Positions 57,790 through 64,000 of a stretch of 64,000 nt of DNA are shown here, in pieces; the stretch's first letter is position 1; every line of letters begins with the position of its first letter. The DNA is from Tenrec ecaudatus (lineage: Eukaryota; Chordata; Mammalia; Afrosoricida; Tenrecidae): NCBI RefSeq assembly GCF_050624435.1, contig NC_134546.1:16887001-16951000 (forward strand). The letters are read 5' to 3'. Position numbers and translations under genes: made by a program. The notes beneath the pieces are model-generated. The model did not search any database, was not told where the DNA came from, and was given only the letters and a program-made list of their open reading frames with translations.

Positions 57790-58317
57790 ATAAACACACA
57801 TGGGATTAACTGAAGGGCGGAGAGATAAATGGCTCAGCGAGCCTCACCTTTCTTGTCTCTTGCTCTTTGATCATGCTTGTTCTGTGCCTCAGTTTGCAAG
57901 CTACACTACCTGTGGGACACCTAACCCGTGGACTGTGTCGCTGTAATTGCTGTAATTTGAGGTTCCTTCAAGACCTGCTTCGCCACACCATTGGAATTTA
58001 CATCTCTTGAGCTGGGACTGTCAGACTTGTCATCTGGCCGACAGTTGGTGACCTGCCTTGCTGTTTGCTGCCTGTGCCCGGATAGCCTGAATTGCTCTAC
58101 AGAGGACTACCCAGTGGCCCTAAAGACTTGAAGGACTGCCAGTGTCTCACAACTCTCTCACAGGAGTGAGTTGCACTGAGCCATTTGTACTGCTGTAAAT
58201 TTAATTAACTGTTTATTTCTTATGTTATATATCTAGCTATCTGTATTATATATGTATATATATAATTATTAACATTCTGGTTTTGTTTCTCTAGAGAACC
58301 CTGTCTAACACACACTT
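57790..58317 (+). mobile_element. Probable ERVL-type (MLT2-like) solo LTR fossil
   Basis: About 530 bases end with ctggttttgtttctctagag followed by aaccctgtctaacacac, the ending I associate with ERVL/MLT2-like LTRs. Near the middle, ctgggactgtcagacttgtc fits the same family. An AT-rich stretch lies just before the end. No internal region is present. It is old and broken. Confidence 0.45.
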
Positions 58318-58499
58318 ACTCTTCCTTTTTGTTTTTTTAAAGTACACTCAGATATTCAGTAAAGATTCCGTGTGCAGGACCTAAGCCAAACGCTCTGCCA
58401 ACCTTACCTGTCAGGCCTCCTTGGACAGGGATCTGCTCTACAGTCAGTGTTAGTCCCATAAATAGACTCCCAGGGCAGTGAGTTTGGAACTGTTCTGTT

Positions 58500-58673
58500 C
58501 ACATTACTCATTACCATCCCGTTCACTCCAACTCATGGTGAGTCAGTCTAAAAGGCAGTGTAGAACTAACTGCCCCTGTGGGTTTCTTCCGAGGAAGGGC
58601 TGGTGGTTTTGAACTGTTGACCTTGTGATTTGCAGCCCAACAAGCAACCCACTATGCCACTAGGGCTCCTAGT
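58500..58673 (-). mobile_element. AfroSINE
   Basis: Antisense from tcactccaactcatggtgag to ctatgccactagggctcc. Confidence 0.9.
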
Positions 58674-58749
58674 GTTCCGTTAGCAACATTCTTTTCCTAA
58701 AAACTCTGTTGACAGCACCTACAGTCTACTCACAGCCCATGTACTTCCA

Positions 58750-58905
58750 CTGTCCTTGGTGTGGACACAGGCAGGACTTAAGTGAAATTCTGTCTTTGCC
58801 TCTGAGCAGCAGGGTGACACCGACAAAGTTAACTGACGTTTCTGAACCTGTGTCCTGATCTTAAGAATGCACTAATCCCTGCCAAGCATGGCTGTGAAAC
58901 TGAAC
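58750..58905 (+). mobile_element. MIR fragment
   Basis: Sense MIR: ctgtctttgcctctgagcag, acgtttctgaacctgtgtc and ttaagaatgcactaatccc. Confidence 0.5.
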
Positions 58906-59147
58906 GCGGGGAGGTGCAGACAATGATCACCAGCTCTCCTTCCTCGCGTGACTGTCTGCCTGAGCTGCTTCAGTCCTTCCCTGAATGTTGCTTGTTGCAG
59001 GCCCGAAGCTGCCTCTGAGACATCTTGCATTTTACACAGTTCCTCAACATGCTAAGGCAGGCCATTCTAGGGTTCACATGTTCTTATTCTTGGGCTAATA
59101 AGCAGTTCCTTTCTGCAGAAGTAGGTACTCTTTCTCAGAACATGACA

Positions 59148-59205
59148 ATGTTGTATGAGTCCCTAATAAAATGTAAAATAAATTTAAAAAAAGAAGAAAA
59201 AAAGA
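59148..59205 (+). mobile_element. Minimal L1-type 3' tail
   Basis: Only gttgtatgagtccctaataa and the A-rich end remain. This is an extreme 5' truncation. Confidence 0.7.
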
Positions 59206-59337
59206 ACATGACAATGTCTTACAACTAAATCAACTTTAATATATAATGTGTTGAACTTCACTACCCTAAGACTTTTAGAACATAACTGAAAATCCTTCTA
59301 AAAAATTCAGGCTCTACTTGGTGTAAATAAAAAACCC

Positions 59338-59638
59338 TTCCGGGAGGGTGGAGGAAAAGTGAGGGAGAAAGGGGGAACAGACAGCGAAGAAGTGGGTGAA
59401 GGGAGACGTTGGACGGTGTACAACATGACAAAATAATAATTTATAAATTATCAAGGGTTCTTGGGGGAGGGAGAGGAAATAATGCGGAGCTGATACCAAG
59501 GGCTCAAGCAGAAAGCAAATATTTGAGAATGATGAGGGAAACAAATGTACAAATGTGCTTGACACAATGGATGGATAGATGAATTGTGATAAGAGTTGTT
59601 TAAACCCCCAATAAAATGACTTAATTATTAAAAAAACA
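59338..59638 (+). mobile_element. Afrotherian L1-type 3' tail
   Basis: From gaaagggggaacagacagcg through ggtgaagggagacgttggac to cccccaataaaatgacttaa and poly(A). Confidence 0.92.
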
Positions 59639-59739
59639 ACAAAACTCTTATAGATGTCTAAAGACATCTTTTTTTAAAAGACATTATTTAGGAAAGAGAC
59701 CATAAACTGATAAGTGGTTCTTTCTCTCAGGAGAAGGGG

Positions 59740-59926
59740 CCCAGAAGCTTCGGTGTTTGGCTGCCAATAGAAGGCTGGCAGTTCAACCCACCAGGTGTTT
59801 TATGGAAGGAGGAGGCAGCAGTCTGCATTCCTGAAGAGTTCGTTAGTCCCAGAAATCCTATGGAGCAATTCTGCTCTTTCTCTGGGGTCACAATGAGTTG
59901 GAATCAACTTGACAGCAAGTTGGTTC
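59740..59926 (+). mobile_element. AfroSINE
   Basis: Diverged head. The middle ggcagcagtctgcattcctg and tail gggtcacaatgagttggaat are clear. Confidence 0.8.
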
Positions 59927-60034
59927 TCAAACAAGAATACACTGTCCTTTGGGGAGCAGAGTTACGGCACACTGACTTCCCATTTGCACCCTGACAGCTG
60001 CCGGCCAACCCAACCCAGCACAATGCCATCTGAC

Positions 60035-60205
60035 TGACCGTGAAATGACTCCGCCTCACAATGATCCCATTCAGGGTTCCCAAGGGTATAGATCTTTATG
60101 GGAGATCATGGCCTCATCTTCTCCCCAAGAGCAGCCGGTGGGTTTGAACCACTACCCTTGAGGTTAGCAGCCCAATGCTTATCCAACAGTGCCACGAGGG
60201 CTTCT
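60035..60205 (-). mobile_element. AfroSINE
   Basis: Antisense from atgactccgcctcacaatga to acagtgccacgagggcttc. A second copy in the same direction starts 17 bases later. Confidence 0.85.
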
Positions 60206-60217
60206 TTCATAATGACT

Positions 60218-60417
60218 GAAAACCAAGGTCATTGCCACTGAGTCAACTCCGACTCATGGAGACCCTACAGGACAGGGCCGAGCTGCCCCTGTGGGTTTCT
60301 GAGACAGTACATCTCTGTGGGAATAGAAAGTTTCATCTTTCTCCCACAGAGCCAGCTGGTGGTTCCAAACTGCTGACCTTGTGGTTAGTAGCCCACTGTA
60401 TAACCCACTATGGTTCC
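60218..60417 (-). mobile_element. AfroSINE with perfect target-site duplication
   Basis: Antisense from aaaaccaaggtcattgccac to aacccactatgg. The 12-mer ttcataatgact occurs exactly at 60206-60217 and 60418-60429. The exact duplication suggests one of the younger insertions here. Confidence 0.95.
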
Positions 60418-60724
60418 TTCATAATGACTAGGGGGAATCTTCATTTAATTTACAAGAAAAATCCTGGGATTTTACAAGGGACCCTGAATCTGCTGCCTGG
60501 AAATAACTTTTGAACCTTAAGCCAATTTGTCTGAAGTATGGCACCCTACTGAAGAGTTCCTGAAATGACAACAGTAACTCAGAGGCACAGATGAGACTTT
60601 TCAGGGGCAGAGAGTAGACACTCATGGCAGTGAAACGGGAGGGGCCAACATAGTGAGAGTGGGTAAAATGTCACCAGTCAGTCAAATGTATACAGAAAAG
60701 TGTTGATCAGACATTGTGTCATGT

Positions 60725-60767
60725 ACACACACACACACACACATGCACACACACACACACACACACC
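60725..60767 (+). repeat. (CA)n microsatellite
   Basis: About 20 CA units with one TGCA interruption. It lies in the intron 3' to the exon at 60971-61071, within 210 bases of its donor. Confidence 0.95.
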
Positions 60768-60970
60768 CGCCCCTCCGACAGAGGAAACAGGACAATCCCA
60801 TTTTGAGCTGTGAGGAATACCCAGCGTCAGAACTGCAAAAACGTAGGCATTCCTTAGCAGGAAGCACAGGAGCGCTGGGTTCTGTAACTCAAGGAGCTTA
60901 TGCCAACGCACTTCCCATACTCCCTTTCTTCCCCTCTCCCACCTCCTACTATTAGGGGGAAAACTCTTAC

Positions 60971-61071
60971 CTCTGGGGTATCTAAAATTTGTTTAACTTG
61001 GAGAATATTCGTGATATGCCAGGTGTACTTGGAAAAGGTCCCCAGTGGCAAGGCATCTTTCCGAACAAAAG
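60971..61071 (-). CDS. Internal coding exon of the same gene (second visible exon)
   Basis: On the minus strand the acceptor is cattgtag and the donor is gtaaga, enclosing 101 bases. The first two bases complete the Ala codon split from the exon at 62430-62537, and the exon ends on a whole codon. It encodes about 33 residues, including [18 protein letters not shown] and ending in ILDTPE. Alternating hydrophobic and polar residues suggest beta structure, which is only an inference. A SINE-free gap of 1.36 kb separates it from the exon upstream. No membrane segment, signal peptide or low-complexity run is present. Function is unknown to me. Confidence 0.82.
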
Positions 61072-61233
61072 CTACAATGAAAAAGTGGGACAAAATTAGA
61101 GAAGCAAAAAATAACTTTCTTTCAGTCTGCCTGGTCCTTATTTTCTAGAGAGGTTAGTGTAAGGCTTGTCTTTCTTTATAGAAACATAACACTTTAAAAA
61201 AGAAATTATTTTAGAAAATAAAATTATGTTTGT

Positions 61234-61388
61234 TTTTTGAAAAATCATTTTATTGGGGGCTCTTATAACCTTCCACACATCAACTGTATCAAGTATATTT
61301 GTACATCTGTGGCCATCATCATTTCCATAACATTTTCTACTTGAGCCCTTGGTATAAGCTTCTCTTTTTTCCCCTTCCTGCTCCACCC
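61234..61388 (-). mobile_element. Afrotherian L1-type 3' tail, antisense
   Basis: From aaaaatcattttattggggg to cttcctgctccac. It is inserted 160 bases upstream of the exon at 60971-61071. Confidence 0.9.
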
Positions 61389-62429
61389 CAAGAAATACAT
61401 CCTAAGGGCAAATACACAATAGGGTTTGACTGATAGGTGACAAAGCCAATTATATGGATTTCTGCTATTTTAAGCCTTTGTTTTACGTTTGACGCCCTTT
61501 TAGAGGCTACTCATTTTGTTCCTTTAGGAACTTCTTTGGAAAAATTAGGACTCCTTTAAAAGCACTTATAGCTTTAGTTATATCAGAGGTCCAATCACAG
61601 CTTTCAAAACAATGACAAGGAGTTGAAGTCTGCTGACATGATTGCCAAACTGCTGCCTCACCTGCAGGATTATATATATGACGGGCTTCCGCTGAAGGGT
61701 CTGTAAAAACAGCTAAAGACCCAGCACTGCCTCGGAAGGCAGACTGATGAACTGTGAAGACAGAGCGCTCCAGCACACGGAGTCACAGCTTCTGGTTCAA
61801 GAGCAGGTTTAACTCTCAAGAAGTCACTGGTAGAACCCCAAATAGCAGTTTCCTGGAGGAAGAACCCTGACTCATGGCTACAGGGCTATGAAGCAATTCT
61901 TTCTCTTCCTCATGCCCAGCTCCCTAATAAAACCCCTTGAGGCCTCCCATAGAGAGACGCTACGCAAACCAAGAAACGAGTATCAGGATAATGTAATTAT
62001 AAAGTGCCTCCAGCCTAAGTTACCCTAAAATAAAATATCCTTTCATGAAAAAGTGGGAATCATGACATTCCCACGTTAAAAAAAAAAAAGCTCAATTGTT
62101 TTTGGTGCATCGAATCATGAGCTTCAAAAAGTCAACCTGCTATTGGTGAACGTGATGCTTTTGTGGAAATTGGATTATTTCTCAAAAATACCAAGCTTCT
62201 TGGTGGGTACCTTTTCACTAATTGCATTGTTCCTCATTTTTCAAGTTTGTACTTTCTGAAAATTTCCAAAAAGTCTTCCTAGAAAAAATGGGGCCTTAGA
62301 GTAAATAGTTGTCATTCTTAGAACTGTGTGAGAATGTAAGAAGTAAGGCTTCACAAGGCACGCGACTGACAGTCTAAGCAGGAAAATCCCAGGGCCAGGA
62401 ACTCTGCTCTTCCTGCGGGGAGCCCATAC

Positions 62430-62537
62430 CTGTGGTGGAGTTGGGGAGCCGCTTTTTTGCACTTCCCATAGAGATCCTCTGTTGCAGGGCTTCAAAGAAG
62501 GACTGGGGAATGTGGAACACCAAGGGCTCAGGTTTGC
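62430..62537 (-). CDS. Internal coding exon of an unrecognised minus-strand gene (first of four visible exons)
   Basis: Read on the minus strand, the sequence has an acceptor (tgtcctgcag), 108 coding bases and a donor (gtatgg). The exon starts with the last two bases of a split codon and ends with one base of the next (phase 2 in, phase 1 out). It encodes about 35 residues, including [15 protein letters not shown] and then [12 protein letters not shown]. The split codon completes exactly with the next exon at 61071 (G plus CT gives Ala). That agreement, with open frames in all four exons, is the evidence for a real gene. I do not recognise the family and see no catalytic motif. The 5' part of the gene lies beyond the right edge of the window or in exons I cannot see. 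Confidence 0.8.
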
Positions 62538-63149
62538 CTGCAGGACATAAGTGGCAGCTCAGGAGGGTTCTGATGGGTGGGAGAGGTGAACAAATGACGC
62601 GCAATGGAGGGCGGAAATAATGCAGGCTTACTGAGGCTTCTTGATACTGAAGAAAAAAAATCCACGTTCATCATGGTGCATCAAGCACTGGTATCAGCCC
62701 TACTCTTTTTCCCTTAGGAAGATAAAATATACACATATGTTCAGCACATCCTTGTCATCCCAAACTATCACTTTTCAAATGCCCAATTTTGTACACACCA
62801 CCATGGCACAGGGTTTGTGAGAATGAGACCAGGTGAGAGTGACGAGGCAGAGGGGTGGAGAGGGTACCCACTCGCCCCTGCTCACGATCCCCGCCACTTG
62901 CTGGCACAGCCACGACGTAGCAAAGCAACCACATACATTCATTCAGAGGATCGGACCAGGAATGCAGAGACCACAAAGTTGGGTGATCAGCTAGTCAATT
63001 AGCATCAGCCTTCCTCTGAACTCAGGCCAAGGGTCAAATGAGTACAGAGTTGTCCTCAAACATCACCACCTAAGGGATTAGTTACGGCAGAGGGGGAAAC
63101 CGAGAACCAGGTGAATAACACTTAATTTCTATCAGCCAAGTGCGACTCA

Positions 63150-63507
63150 GGAGCTCCGGTGGCATAGTAGGTCACACACCGGGTTGTCAACTTCAAGGTC
63201 AGCAGTTTGAAACCACCAGACTGCCAGAGAAGGATGAGGCTTTCTACTCTTTAAAGGGCTACAGTCTCATAAACGGATTGTGCTCGCAATTGTCCGATAT
63301 GGCTCGATGTGATCAAACTATGGAATGATATATGTATTAACTCCCAGTTAATAATAATTAATCAAGCGATATGAATAAACAATAAACGTTAATTATATAA
63401 TGCAGTGATGGGGGGGGGTTTACAGACTCAGAAAGCCACGGCCGCTGTTCCACTGTCCTCGAGGGCTGCTGTGAGTCAGAATCAAGCAAACGGCGGTGAG
63501 GTCGGAG
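63150..63507 (+). mobile_element. AfroSINE split by an AT-rich insert
   Basis: The head and middle are at 63150-63275 (ggagctccggtggcatagta, ggatgaggctttctactctt). The tail resumes at about 63419 (ttacagactcagaaagccac, gctgctgtgagtcagaatca). About 140 bases at 63276-63418 are foreign to the SINE. Confidence 0.82.
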
Positions 63508-63539
63508 GGGTTTTTTGGGATACAACTGAAACCATCTTT

Positions 63540-63740
63540 AAAAAAATTAGTTTACTTTTAGCAGTTTCACAGACCTGCACGTCACGGGTCATCCATTTCC
63601 ACAGTTCAGTCACACTCATACGAGCTGTGCCACCATCACCACGAGCAAGTCCAGGGCATTCCTTCCTCCCGGTCCCTGTCGTTGCTCGCTCCCCCTCTCC
63701 TGCCAGCCTCCCCTGTCACGTCCCTTTGAGCCTAGCGATC
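63540..63740 (-). mobile_element. Old L1 3' UTR fragment, antisense
   Basis: The run cagttcagtcacactcatac then gctgtgccaccatcaccac is the antisense L1 3' UTR landmark. Confidence 0.5.
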
Positions 63741-64000
63741 CAAAGCTGTCGTTTCTATAGGTTTACCTGCTCTGGTTTCACATACAGAAAAACAGGAAAT
63801 CAAGACAAAATATAAGCAAACTACCCAACGAGGACAGAATGGAGAAAAGCTTCAATCGAAAACAAAGCAGAAAAGATTGAAGGCTGGAGTAATCAATTAT
63901 GCATTGGATTACGAGGGAAATCAATACCAAGGTGTCAGATTTTGACCTAACGACATTTGCGGTCATCAGCCCCGCAGTGTGCACTGCCTGACCAGGCCTT

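Noticed and set aside
1-64000. CRISPR arrays, operons, ribosome-binding sites, bacterial IS elements
   Set aside because: The DNA is mammalian nuclear. The regular repeats present are microsatellites and retroposons.

Overview
The window is vertebrate nuclear DNA from a placental mammal. It has interspersed SINEs and LINEs, CpG islands, long gene-poor stretches and spliced exons instead of long ORFs. The lineage can be narrowed from the repeats. About thirty copies of a tRNA-derived SINE carry the AfroSINE-type tail (core GTCGCTATGAGTCGG then TCGACTCGATGGCA). At least a dozen retroposon tails end in CCCCAATAAAATGATTT, a family I associate with afrotherian genomes. One 183-bp hAT element at 2819-3001 has the CAG-GGTTCTCAACC termini of SPIN/URR1-type transposons. 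Among afrotherians, SPIN elements are reported from the tenrec, so my best reading is a tenrec (Echinops-like) scaffold. The afrotherian assignment is firm. The tenrec assignment is an inference.

Layout. 0-4 kb: an ancient antisense L1, invaded by the SPIN-like element. 4-13 kb: SINEs, L1 tails, (TG)n and (TATTA)n arrays. 13-15 kb: a U6 snRNA fragment beside a possible processed pseudogene. 16-19.5 kb: a 1.4-kb L1-type tail inserted within older antisense L1 sequence. 21.9-22.65 kb: a CpG island with a plausible first exon (MARLWRS-) and an overlapping opposite-strand ATG. 23-40 kb: SINE-rich intergenic or intronic DNA with three pieces of RTE (BovB-like) LINE nearby, one keeping a YVDD reverse-transcriptase motif. 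40.95-41.65 kb: a second, stronger CpG island with a perfect CRE and ETS and NRF1-like sites. 42.24-43.42 kb: a decayed mariner transposon. 44-50 kb: SINEs, L1-family tails and one possible LTR fossil.

The only protein-coding gene I can show is on the minus strand at its 3' end. Four exons at 62537-62430, 61071-60971, 57681-57519 and 51120-50912 have good splice sites and matching phases. Together they give an open C-terminus of about 193 residues ending in TTITFP, followed by a poly(A) signal near 50531-50536. I do not recognise the protein. Its 5' exons lie beyond the right edge.

Most remaining sequence is repeat-derived or unique non-coding. The longer short-ORF runs overlap SINEs or CpG-rich sequence and were not called as genes.
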